From JAHHTP01 sp964587555 (GTDB lineage: Bacteria; Bacillota; Clostridia; Oscillospirales; Ruminococcaceae), in assembly GCA_964587555.1 (NCBI GenBank), contig CAZPLR010000017.1:1-34891 (forward strand): a stretch of DNA of 34,891 bases, read 5' to 3'. The notes below the pieces were generated by a model. The model searched no databases. It saw only the letters and a list, made by a program, of their open reading frames with translations, and was not told the origin of the DNA. Position numbers and translations under genes: made by a program. Position 1 is the first letter of the stretch; each line of letters begins with the position of its first letter. Positions 1-7,177 of the stretch are shown piece by piece.

Positions 1-129
1 GAAGCAGCGACATGTTATAGTCGCGCGGTCTGCCGGAGCAGCATTTGATGCGTCGTACCGTACCGGGACGATTTTTTGGTACACATCGTAATAAGCAAGC
101 GGTGTGGACAATGTCTGCATGGTCGGCAT
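1..129 (-). CDS. 5' end of an unknown protein, cut by the window edge
   Basis: The first 43 codons of a minus-strand gene are visible; the rest lies outside the window. The ATG at 129 is preceded by an AAGGA ribosome site with good spacing, and a well-formed promoter sits at 163-191, so a real gene start is likely. The N-terminus reads MPTMQTLSTPLAYYDVYQKI and shows no signal peptide or membrane segment. I do not recognise the family and give no function. Confidence 0.5.
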   Translation of the reverse strand, partial: MPTMQTLSTPLAYYDVYQKIVPVRYDASNAAPADRATITCRCF

Positions 130-162
130 AATTAATTCCTTCTTGCGGATTTTTATACTCTC

Positions 163-191
163 AGTATAGCGTAACCCTTTTTGAACTTCAA
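163..191 (-). promoter_or_regulatory. Sigma-A type promoter for the minus-strand gene at the window start
   Basis: Read on the minus strand: -35 TTGAAG (186-191), a 17-base spacer, and -10 TATACT (163-168). It lies about 35 bases upstream of the ATG at 129. Confidence 0.65.
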
Positions 192-312
192 CATATTTCC
201 AATAAAATCCACTCAAATGCATTTTTATATTCTTTTGGTTTCGGGAAACGCTATGAAGGAGGCTTTTTGAAAACGAGGTTTTAAAAGCCCAAAGATTATT
301 TTGAGGAAAGGA

Positions 313-558
313 ATGTCAGCGATGATTGATAAAGAAAGGCGTTGGAGGACTGAGCCTGACCTGCTGCCGGAGGACGACGATTATTTGGACTGGGAGGATG
401 AGGATTATCTTCCGCGTATCTCAAATGTTGCCTCTGCCTGCGAATGCACTGGACTGATGCCGCGCCCGCCGCTGAATGCGGCGGAGGAGGAAGCCTACCG
501 CGCGTTATACTCCGGTGAGCTGCCGGATGAAGAGCCGTTTTATGAGGATCCGCAATAA
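313..558 (+). CDS. Small acidic hypothetical protein
   Basis: A protein of about 81 residues, very rich in Asp and Glu (for example EDDDYLDWEDEDYL), with a Cys-x-Cys pair near the middle and Pro-rich stretches. It has no membrane segment or signal peptide. The start could be ATG 313 (AGGA five bases upstream) or ATG 322 (AAGGA nine bases upstream, the better spacing); a TTG at 301 is less likely. It is followed by its own hairpin terminator, which supports it being a real single-gene unit. I do not recognise a family. Overlapping antisense reading frames here are less convincing because they lack a ribosome site. Confidence 0.55.
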   Translation: MSAMIDKERRWRTEPDLLPEDDDYLDWEDEDYLPRISNVASACECTGLMPRPPLNAAEEEAYRALYSGELPDEEPFYEDPQ

Positions 559-565
559 CTATTTT

Positions 566-593
566 ACGGGCGGTATAAAATCCGCCCGTTTTT
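566..593 (+). terminator. Intrinsic terminator after the small acidic gene
   Basis: An 8-bp GC-rich stem, ACGGGCGG (566-573) with CCGCCCGT (582-589), an 8-base loop and a run of five T. It separates the small gene from the MFS transporter downstream. Confidence 0.75.
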
Positions 594-608
594 CCAAAAA
601 GGAGCGTT

Positions 609-1803
609 ATGGAGCAGGGCAAAAAGGTATTTTGGCTATACTTTTTCTTTTATGCAGGACAGTCGATCTATAATACTTACGGCAACCCCTATCTGCATAG
701 CGCGGGCTTTTCCAAAAGTACGATTGGCTTTTTGCAGGCGGGGGCGACGTTTCTGCTGCTGTTTGTCCAGCCGCTATGGGCGAAAGCGTTTGACCGGGCG
801 GACAATAAGGCGAAGATCCTGTGCCTGCTGCTTGCCGGGACGACGGTGGTCAGCGCCGGATACGGCTTATATGGAGCAAAACCTTGGCTGATGCTCTGTA
901 CGGTGGGGTTCGCGTTGTTTTTTTATCCGGCGATGCCGGTGATCGACAGCTTTGCCGCATCGGTGGAGCGTCAAACGCGGTTTGGCCGGCTGCGCGTCGG
1001 CGGGACGCTCGGCTACGCGTTTGCTGCGTTGGTGATGGGAGTGCTGCTTGCGCGGGATGGGGAGAAGCAGGGCTGTTCCCCGCTGCTTTTTGTTGGGATG
1101 GCGCTCCTGTTTGCGGCTGCCGCATGGAGCGCGGGGCGTCTTTCCAAGCAGCAAAGGCCGGAAGAAGCGCCAAAGTGCGGACGAGCGAAATCCCAACGCG
1201 GGTATCGGGAGCTTTTTCATAACAAACGGTATATGAGTTTGGTGATATTAAACGCAGCGTATTATATGAGCTTTTCGGTATTCGGGCAGTATTATCCAAT
1301 CTATTATACCAAGGAATTAAATGCCGGAATGTCGCTTTTGGGGCTGCTTTCGTTTTTGGCGGCGCTCAGCGAGGCGCCGTTTTTCTGGTATGCGGACAGG
1401 TTTATCAAACGGTTTGGATTTTATCGTGCGATGCTTTTCTCTTCGGTTTGCTGTATTGCGCGGTGGTTTTTGCTTGCGTGGGTGAAGAACCCTTATTGGG
1501 CGATCGCAGTTAATCTGTTAAACGGCGGCGGCTATCTAGGCTTTTTCTGCTGCGCTGTCACCGAGATCAAGCGGATTGTGCCAAGGGAGCAGCAGGGCGG
1601 AGCGCAGTCGTTTTATGCGCTGGCGGCGACCGTGCTGTCCAAGCTGGTTTTTTCTCCGCTGAGCGGTATGATCGCGGACAAGTCCGGTGTTCCGACAGCG
1701 CTTTGGATCGGCGGCGGAATTATGGCGCTTGGTACGGGAATCTTCATCCTGTTGTTTTGGCGCGGTGCAGGTGCAAAGAAAGAAACGTTAATTTTGCGGA
1801 AGT
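609..1803 (+). CDS. MFS transporter, truncated by the scaffold gap
   Basis: About 398 residues are visible before the run of N. The protein starts at an ATG preceded by AAAGGAG and has roughly twelve hydrophobic segments in two halves, with a charged central loop around residues 175-200. The start (YFFFYAGQSIYNTYGNPYL) and overall pattern resemble the LacY/nucleoside-H+ symporter-like MFS branch (MFS_1_like), so it is probably a proton-coupled importer or exporter in the cytoplasmic membrane; the substrate cannot be inferred. The last visible residues (KKETLILRK) look like a hydrophilic C-terminal tail, so only a few residues are probably lost in the gap. The reading frame that seems to continue beyond the gap belongs to a different, DeoR-like sequence. 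Confidence 0.8.
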
Positions 1804-1903
1804 NNNNNNNNNNNNNNNNNNNNNNNNNNNNNNNNNNNNNNNNNNNNNNNNNNNNNNNNNNNNNNNNNNNNNNNNNNNNNNNNNNNNNNNNNNNNNNNNN
1901 NNN
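1804..1903. other. Assembly gap (100 N)
   Basis: Exactly 100 consecutive N, the usual placeholder for a scaffold join of unknown length. Gene order and reading frame across it cannot be trusted. The end of the MFS gene and the start of the DeoR-like fragment lie within or next to it. Confidence 0.98.
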
Positions 1904-2128
1904 TGCGGATGAAAGGCGGAATGAGATCGTTAAGCTGGCAGAATCACAGCACACAGTGACTGTTTCGGAGCTAATGCGGCGGTATAGCGTATCGATTGAA
2001 ACAATTCGGCGGGACTTATCCCAATTATGGCTGGCGTTATTTTGCAAAAAGTGTCGGCGAGGAGGAAATGGATTGACCTCTTCCCTGCCGGCCTTTGGGC
2101 ACATAAGGCACCCTTCCTGTTATCATAG
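1904..2128 (+). pseudogene. Remnant of a DeoR-family transcriptional regulator
   Basis: The first 45 or so codons after the gap read as a DeoR-type N-terminal helix-turn-helix: ERRNEIVKLAE, then VTVSELMRRYSVSIETIRRD followed by LSQL. In the family this is followed by roughly EEAGVLQKVHGGA. Here the frame is lost after LSQL, and the expected wing reappears in another frame as AGVILQKVSARRK (from about 2029), ending at a stop at 2126-2128. The large sugar-phosphate-binding C-terminal domain of DeoR proteins (total usually about 250 residues) is absent. I infer a decayed or internally deleted gene. The 5' end is hidden by the gap, and a local assembly error next to the gap is the main alternative. 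Confidence 0.65.
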
Positions 2129-2176
2129 CTGCGGTATAGCGGAACGCGGCTGCAAAATGGGCGCTTGCTGGCTGAT

Positions 2177-2231
2177 GAAGCGTAAAAAAATAATAAAATG
2201 GAAAGAACGCTGCCCGATTTGGGCAGCGTTC
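2177..2231 (-). terminator. Intrinsic terminator for the minus-strand phosphoesterase
   Basis: A perfect 11-bp stem, GAACGCTGCCC (2205-2215) with GGGCAGCGTTC (2221-2231), and a 5-base loop. Read on the minus strand it is followed by a T-rich tract (complement of 2177-2204). It lies about 115 bases beyond the stop of the phosphoesterase gene. The strand of action is inferred from the T tract. Confidence 0.7.
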
Positions 2232-2346
2232 CGTCTGTCAAAAAAATTTGATTGGATGGAGTCCGTAATATGCCGATGACCGCTTCCCTGTTCAAGCCGC
2301 TATGAATCCGGATGCGATACGGCGGCTCGTCCTTCCAAGCCGGCCT

Positions 2347-3447
2347 TTAGACCATTCCATCCTCTAAAAACTGGTATTTTCCAGCATAATATCCCGCGAT
2401 GCCGTCCCGCATGGCAAGCACGCCCTGCGGCTCGACCGCACAGCAGAAAAGCACCTCCCCTGCTTTCACCGGCAGACGGTAGGTTGTCATGTTGTAGCAA
2501 TAGTGTTTGCCTTTATAGAAATACATGTGGTTGTTTAGCACTGTTATCTCCCGCCCCAGCGCAGGAACGAAACAGAGCGTTTCCTTATCCCCTGCCCGGA
2601 TGATTTTTACCTCGGTGCGCGGAAATTCCAGCGTCAGCGGATTCTTTGAGGCGTCTTGATCATCCAGCGCGATAAAGCGTGGCATATGGTTGAAGGCGCC
2701 GCATTCGATCTTGTCCTGCCGCAGAATGAGGTAGTTGATCTGTCCCCAGCGGTTGAGATTGTTGCCGCCGTCAATACTGATGACGTTTGTATCCCAGTTG
2801 AAATATGGATTGACGTTGACAATCCCATTTTGATAGCGGCCGGCTGGCCAGTGCCCCACGATGACCGGCTTTTCAAATCGGTGGGTCTGTGCGCCGAAGT
2901 TTGTCGCAGTCAGGCAGTAGTCGCGATCCTGCTCGGTCAGCGGACCGGGCTTCAGCCCCGCGTGTACGAAGATAAAATGCTCGGTTTCCAAAATATGCGG
3001 GAGCGCGTCTAAAAAGGCGATCTCTGCGGCGTAATGCGTCCGGATGGCAGTTTTCAGCGTTCGGATTTCATCAAGCGTTTCGAACCCGAGTGAAAGCTCC
3101 TGCGCCATCTCCCGCAGCACACTGTTTTCGCGTGCGTTTATATACGCGTGGACATCCTCGTCGTTTACTTCGCCGCCATACCACTCGGTAAACAGAGTGT
3201 CGTTGTTGCCGGCGACCATGTAGACGTTGCCTTCCCGCGCATAGCGCGTGACTGTACGCAGCAGCTCCAGCGAGTGGTCCCCTTTTTCCAGAATGTCGCC
3301 TACGATAACCAGCGCGTCCTGCGAGCGAAAGCCCGCCTGCCGCAGCATTCCGAGAAAGCCCTTGTTGTCCCCGTGGACGTCGCTGACGACGATCGCGCGT
3401 TTATATTGCTCTAGGTCGGCGTGCGCCACCACTGCTTTTACGCTCAT
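2347..3447 (-). CDS. Metallophosphoesterase, PPP/calcineurin-like
   Basis: A 366-residue protein predicted to hydrolyse phosphoester bonds with a two-metal centre, probably in the cytoplasm. The N-terminal half carries the family signatures in order: VSDVHGD (Asp23, His25), VGDILEKGD (a variant of GDxVDRG, residues 50-57), AGNND (a variant of GNHE, residues 79-83), later FVHAGL and VGHW with metal-binding His. The C-terminal part (EVKII to the end) looks like an added beta-rich domain. The start at 3447 was chosen because AAAGGAAG lies just upstream; the reading frame extends further upstream but runs into the tRNA-Pro terminator. Relatives include Ser/Thr phosphatases and diadenosine tetraphosphatases; the substrate is not known. 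Confidence 0.8.
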   Translation of the reverse strand: MSVKAVVAHADLEQYKRAIVVSDVHGDNKGFLGMLRQAGFRSQDALVIVGDILEKGDHSLELLRTVTRYAREGNVYMVAGNNDTLFTEWYGGEVNDEDVHAYINARENSVLREMAQELSLGFETLDEIRTLKTAIRTHYAAEIAFLDALPHILETEHFIFVHAGLKPGPLTEQDRDYCLTATNFGAQTHRFEKPVIVGHWPAGRYQNGIVNVNPYFNWDTNVISIDGGNNLNRWGQINYLILRQDKIECGAFNHMPRFIALDDQDASKNPLTLEFPRTEVKIIRAGDKETLCFVPALGREITVLNNHMYFYKGKHYCYNMTTYRLPVKAGEVLFCCAVEPQGVLAMRDGIAGYYAGKYQFLEDGMV

Positions 3448-3537
3448 GCAATCTTCCTTTCTGCTGCAGACTGCGGGTTCAGCAGCCGTTTCGTTTGGTA
3501 TATGAAAAAGGGATGTTTTCTGTCCGGCAATCAATAA

Positions 3538-3566
3538 AAGCGGAACGGCAAGCTGTCGTTCCGCTT
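3538..3566 (-). terminator. Terminator after tRNA-Pro
   Basis: A 10-bp stem, AAGCGGAACG (3538-3547) with CGTTCCGCTT (3557-3566), followed on the minus strand by TTATTG. It sits seven bases downstream of the tRNA 3' end. Confidence 0.75.
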
Positions 3567-3572
3567 ATAAAG

Positions 3573-3646
3573 TCGGGGTGACAGGACTCGAACCTGCGGC
3601 ATCCTGGTCCCAAACCAGGCACTCTACCAAACTGAGCTACGCCCCG
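3573..3646 (-). tRNA. tRNA-Pro (anticodon TGG)
   Basis: A 74-base cloverleaf on the minus strand: D-arm GCTCAGTTTGGTAGAGT, anticodon arm CCTGG-TTTGGGA-CCAGG giving anticodon TGG, T-arm GCAGG-TTCGAGT-CCTGT, discriminator A. CCA is not encoded (ACT follows). The acceptor stem CGGGGCG/CACCCCG has one C6-A67 mismatch, where T-A is common in this tRNA. Confidence 0.93.
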
Positions 3647-3687
3647 AAAAATACTGTCTATACACTATGATAAGATCCAGCCTACTT

Positions 3688-3716
3688 ATTATAATATATC
3701 GAGAAGCGTTTGTCAA
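3688..3716 (-). promoter_or_regulatory. Full-consensus sigma-A promoter of tRNA-Pro
   Basis: On the minus strand: TTGACA (3711-3716), a 17-base spacer, TATAAT (3688-3693). Every position matches consensus, as is common for stable RNA genes. It drives the tRNA-Pro gene starting 42 bases downstream and is divergent from the promoter at 3768-3796. Confidence 0.9.
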
Positions 3717-3767
3717 GAGCAAACGAAAAATTCCCAGCGACTTTTTTGCCGCGTTCATAATTAGTAC

Positions 3768-3796
3768 TTGTAATTTTCCCGCAAAGAAGTTATAAT
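3768..3796 (+). promoter_or_regulatory. Sigma-A promoter of the M50-scpA-scpB operon
   Basis: TTGTAA (3768-3773), a 17-base spacer, TATAAT (3791-3796). It lies about 100 bases before the M50 protease start and is the likely entry point of the long plus-strand gene run. Confidence 0.75.
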
Positions 3797-3893
3797 AGGA
3801 ATAATCAGTTAGTATGCCCTTTGAAGGGATACGGTCTGCTCTTTGAATTTGAAGGGCGGCGGATATCAGGAAAGAAAGGCTGCGGCGCGGAGA

Positions 3894-4562
3894 ATGGATG
3901 GGAAAATGGAGTTTATATTTAAAGTTTTTGTACGCTTGATCGTGGTTTTTACAGCGCTTCCACTGCACGAGTACGCGCACGGTCTGGTTGCCTATTGGCT
4001 GGGCGATTATACCGCAAAATCTCAAGGGAGGCTTGATCTCAACCCGATCAAGCATTTTGACCTCATCGGGACGGTTGCGCTTCTGCTGACCGGCTATGGC
4101 TGGGCAAAGCCGGTTCCGATCAATCCGAATAATTTCCGCAATTCTAAAATCGGGGTAAAGGGCGGCGTTGCGCTGACCGCGCTTGCCGGGCCGGTGTCGA
4201 ACCTTCTGGTGGCGTACCTTTGCTTGATTCTTTATAAGATCGGTTTTTACTGGCTCCCCGATAATACCTTCTGCAATATTTTGACCTATGCGTTTTCCTT
4301 AATGATGAGCGTCAATATGGGGCTGGCGGTATTTAATCTGATTCCGATCCCGCCGTTAGACGGGTCGCGGGTGCTTTGCTATTTTTTGCCGAATAAGGTG
4401 GTTTATTTCCTGAACAAATATGAGCGGTATATTTTTATTGGATTATTTATCGTCATGTACACCGGTATTTTGAGTAAGCCGATCAATTTTGTCACAAACT
4501 GGATTTATGCAGGGCTTGATATTGCTTCCCGGTTTATCGATCTGCTTGCAAGAGCGTTTTGA
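3894..4562 (+). CDS. Site-2 protease family (M50) membrane metalloprotease
   Basis: A 222-residue multipass membrane protein with zinc protease signatures: HEYAH at residues 25-29 (HExxH) in the first hydrophobic region, and NLIPIPPLDGS towards the C-terminus, the NPxPPLDG-type motif that supplies the third zinc ligand. Members cleave substrates within the membrane (SpoIVFB and RseP are distant relatives); this short form lacks a PDZ domain and its substrate is unknown. A TTG at 3843 extends the frame but has no support; ATG 3894 or 3906 is more likely, and the choice is uncertain because no ideal ribosome site is present. It is the first gene of the scpAB operon, with only two bases between its stop and the scpA ATG, suggesting coupling. 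Confidence 0.8.
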   Translation: MDGKMEFIFKVFVRLIVVFTALPLHEYAHGLVAYWLGDYTAKSQGRLDLNPIKHFDLIGTVALLLTGYGWAKPVPINPNNFRNSKIGVKGGVALTALAGPVSNLLVAYLCLILYKIGFYWLPDNTFCNILTYAFSLMMSVNMGLAVFNLIPIPPLDGSRVLCYFLPNKVVYFLNKYERYIFIGLFIVMYTGILSKPINFVTNWIYAGLDIASRFIDLLARAF

Positions 4563-4564
4563 CG

Positions 4565-5290
4565 ATGGAACGGCAGCTTACTTTTAAGTTAGAGTCCTTT
4601 GAAGGGCCGATGGAGCTTTTGCTTTACCTAATTGGAAAGCACAAGTTGGATATCAAGGATATTGCGATTGCCGGACTGCTGGAGCAGTATCTGGATTACA
4701 TCGAAGAGGCAAGGGCTTTAAACCAAGAGATCACCGGCGCGTTTTTGGCAATGGCGGCGCACCTGATTTACATCAAAACGCTTTCCCTGCTGCCGCGGCA
4801 GGAAGAGGCAAAGCAGTTAAAGGAGGAGCTTGAGAACAGGCTTCAGTTATACGAGATGTTCCGTGCGCTTTCCGTTTCGCTGGCGGCGCGGGATCAGTTT
4901 GGGGCGACGTTTGTCCATCCGGAGCAGCCATCGGGCGAACAGGCGCAGTACGGATGCGTTCACGATAAGGCGGTCTTAGCAGCGTGCTTCTGCGACGCCG
5001 TCGGCAGACAATGGGAAAAGCGCCCGCTTAAGCAGGAGGCGTTTGCGCCGCTTGTTTCGGCGCGGTTTGTCAGCGTAGAAAGTAAGATTGTCTATGTGCT
5101 GCGCAGGCTATACCAAAGCGGCAGGGTCGAATATCGCGGCATCTACCAAGGCGGCAGCAAAAGCGCGAATATCGCCACCTTTTTGGCGGTACTGGAGCTG
5201 ATCCGCAGCGGAAGGGTCGCGCTGGAGGAGAACGATACGGTTTTGGTCTTTTGCCCGCGCGGGAAAAGGGAGAATAAGGAATCAGAATAA
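4565..5290 (+). CDS. scpA: Segregation and condensation protein A
   Basis: A 241-residue kleisin subunit of the Smc-ScpAB condensin complex, which organises and separates the replicated chromosome. The diagnostic N-terminus is clear: LTFKLESFEGPMELLLYLI followed by KHKLDIKDI, with a C-terminal winged-helix part. The length matches the family (about 240-260). A TTG at 4559 overlaps the upstream stop; ATG 4565 is preferred because the conserved domain begins immediately after it. scpB follows 23 bases downstream. Confidence 0.95.
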   Translation: MERQLTFKLESFEGPMELLLYLIGKHKLDIKDIAIAGLLEQYLDYIEEARALNQEITGAFLAMAAHLIYIKTLSLLPRQEEAKQLKEELENRLQLYEMFRALSVSLAARDQFGATFVHPEQPSGEQAQYGCVHDKAVLAACFCDAVGRQWEKRPLKQEAFAPLVSARFVSVESKIVYVLRRLYQSGRVEYRGIYQGGSKSANIATFLAVLELIRSGRVALEENDTVLVFCPRGKRENKESE

Positions 5291-5313
5291 GGATAGAGGG
5301 AAACAGCGGAGAT

Positions 5314-5901
5314 ATGGAGCAGAAGATCAATCGATCAGCGCTGCTGGAGGCGGTGCTTTTTGCTGAGGGGCAGCCGGTCAAGACGCAGGCGCTGGCGGGG
5401 CTTTTGGGAATCTCGGAGGAAGCAGCCGAGTTAGAGCTTGCCGCATTGCAGCAGCGGTATCAAGCGGAGGATCGCGGTTTGCAGCTCATGCAGGTCGAAT
5501 CGAGCTGGATATTAACCACCAAGCCGCTTTACGCGGCGCAGATCCGGCAGGCGCTGACGCTTTCCAAGCAGACGCCAATCAGCCGCGCGGCGATGGAGGC
5601 GCTGGCAATCATCGCGTACAAGCAGCCGATCTCAAAAGGGTATGTGGATAGTGTGCGCGGCGTGGACAGCGGGCATTTGTTACGCACACTTTTGGAAAAA
5701 GGGCTGATCGAGGAGGCGGGACGGCTGGATATTCCAGGCAGACCGATCATCTATCGCACAACCGAATTGTTTTTGCGCAGTTTCCAGCTAACAAGCTTGG
5801 CGGAGCTGCCTCCGCTCCCGAAGGAATACGAGCAATATACTGCAGCGCTTTCAGCGGCGCAGGAGGAACCGGTTTTGGAGGAGGGAGACCCTGCACTGTA
5901 G
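5314..5901 (+). CDS. scpB: Segregation and condensation protein B
   Basis: A 195-residue protein with the tandem winged-helix fold of ScpB, the partner of ScpA in the condensin complex. It has the conserved N-terminus (ALLEAVLFAEGQPV), the central LSKQTPISRAAMEALAIIAY stretch, and then KQPISK. Length is normal. The ATG has a GGAG-type site (GCGGAGAT) close upstream. The C-terminal tail (residues about 175-195) is acidic and Ala-rich, as is common in Clostridia. Confidence 0.95.
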   Translation: MEQKINRSALLEAVLFAEGQPVKTQALAGLLGISEEAAELELAALQQRYQAEDRGLQLMQVESSWILTTKPLYAAQIRQALTLSKQTPISRAAMEALAIIAYKQPISKGYVDSVRGVDSGHLLRTLLEKGLIEEAGRLDIPGRPIIYRTTELFLRSFQLTSLAELPPLPKEYEQYTAALSAAQEEPVLEEGDPAL

Positions 5902-5975
5902 GGGGCGGACAGGTTATAGGCATATCATGGAGAGAAGGGTGCTTTTCGCTCTCACCAGAATGAACTCAGAAAGGT

Positions 5976-6644
5976 ATGGTCACAAGAATGAAGGGGCTGA
6001 TTATTGCTGGCGCTGTCATACTGTTTTTTGTCCTGCTTTTTGCCTGTCCGGTGATCCTGTTTGTAAAGCTGGGTCAAGAGAACCTTATATACGTCAGATA
6101 TCTTTTTTACAAGCTGCCGCTTTATCCGAAAAAGCCGAAGAAGCCAAAAGCCGAGGAAAAGAAGAAACTCAAAAAGGCAAAAAAAGAGAAGCAGTCCAAC
6201 GAGGAAAAACAGGAGGAGGGAGCGGCGCGCACTGCGTCGGAAGTAATCGAGCTGATTGTGGATTTGGCAAAAGCGTCCTCTTCACCGGTGTTTCATCTGT
6301 TAAAGCACACCTATTTGGTAGGGCTGGATCTGCGGATTGACGTTGGCGGCGAGGATGCGGCGGAGGCTGCGCTTTCCACTGCGCGGTATCGCGCGGCGGT
6401 GGGGTATTTTATCGGGCTGTTTCGGCACTGGAAAAGCATAAAGGCGCTGCGCCACGCAGCGATCCGCGCAAATTTTTTCAGGGACGATACCGAATATTAC
6501 GTGCAGTTTCGTATCATGATACGATTAGGGACGATCCTTTACGCACTGTTGGCGGCGGGATTGAAATTCTTGATCGGTCAGCTAAGAAAGCCTTCTGAAG
6601 GAGCGAATCCGGAGGAGGCAAGAGAAAAACAAAAAGCAAAATAA
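5976..6644 (+). CDS. DUF2953 domain membrane protein
   Basis: About 222 residues. An N-terminal membrane segment (residues about 7-27) is followed by a strongly charged Lys/Glu stretch (residues about 48-80), a conserved middle part (YLVGLDLRIDVGGEDAAEAA, then ALSTARYRAAVGYFIGLF), and a second hydrophobic segment near residues 182-200. This matches the DUF2953 family, which commonly sits between scpB and ytfJ in Clostridia, as here. No biochemical function is established; the neighbours suggest a link to sporulation or envelope processes. The start is uncertain: ATG 5976 is very close to its AAAGG site, and ATG 5988 is the alternative. Confidence 0.8.
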   Translation: MVTRMKGLIIAGAVILFFVLLFACPVILFVKLGQENLIYVRYLFYKLPLYPKKPKKPKAEEKKKLKKAKKEKQSNEEKQEEGAARTASEVIELIVDLAKASSSPVFHLLKHTYLVGLDLRIDVGGEDAAEAALSTARYRAAVGYFIGLFRHWKSIKALRHAAIRANFFRDDTEYYVQFRIMIRLGTILYALLAAGLKFLIGQLRKPSEGANPEEAREKQKAK

Positions 6645-6663
6645 AGCCGTAAAACGGCTTTTT
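6643..6663 (+). terminator. Short hairpin terminator or attenuator before ytfJ
   Basis: A 7-bp stem, AAAGCCG (6643-6649) with CGGCTTT (6655-6661), a 5-base loop and five T in total. It is weak, so some read-through into ytfJ is plausible. Confidence 0.55.
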
Positions 6664-6692
6664 GAGTAAATTATTTTAAGGAGGATTTTATC

Positions 6693-7091
6693 ATGTCACA
6701 TCCAATTGAAGGGCTTATGTCCACCACACTGGAAAAAATCAAAAATATGGTCGACGTCGACGCCATTATCGGCAAGCCGGTGACGACCGAGGGCGGCGTC
6801 GTCATTATCCCTGTGTCCAAGCTTTCCTACGGCTTTGCGTCCGGCGGCTCTGACTTTGCCAGCAAGCAGCCGAAGGATCTGTTCGGCGGCGGAAGCGGCG
6901 CGGGCATTTCGATCATCCCGCAGGCATTTTTGGTCATCAACGGTAGCGATGTAAAGCTGCTGCAGATGTCTACCAGCAAGAACACTGCGGATAAAGCGGT
7001 AAACCTGATCCCGGATATTATTGAAAAGGTCGGCGATCTTTTCCCGAAAAAGGATAAGGAGGAGTCGAAGACGGAGACCGAAAAGGAGTAA
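6693..7091 (+). CDS. ytfJ: GerW family sporulation protein YtfJ
   Basis: A 132-residue soluble protein matching the GerW/YtfJ family: HPIEGLMSTTLEKIKNMVDV at the N-terminus, GKPVTTEGGVVIIPVSKLSYGF split by conserved Gly and Val, then a Gly-rich FGGGSGAG stretch and IPQAFLVI. In Bacillus the family is found in the forespore and is linked to spore germination. A strong AAGGAGG lies before the ATG. Length is normal. The C-terminal tail is Lys/Glu rich. Its place in an scpAB-DUF2953-ytfJ-dac-rluB order is typical for spore-forming Firmicutes. Confidence 0.93.
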   Translation: MSHPIEGLMSTTLEKIKNMVDVDAIIGKPVTTEGGVVIIPVSKLSYGFASGGSDFASKQPKDLFGGGSGAGISIIPQAFLVINGSDVKLLQMSTSKNTADKAVNLIPDIIEKVGDLFPKKDKEESKTETEKE

Positions 7092-7177
7092 CCCTTCCTT
7101 TTTGAAAACGCAGTTATGGCACGCTGAACCGGCGCATATTCTATAGCAAAATATGCGCTTTAGAGAGGTGTGGCTTT

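Noticed and set aside
609..2279. A single 556-residue MFS protein crossing the run of N
   Set aside because: The two sides belong to different families, and the frame match across 100 placeholder N is meaningless.
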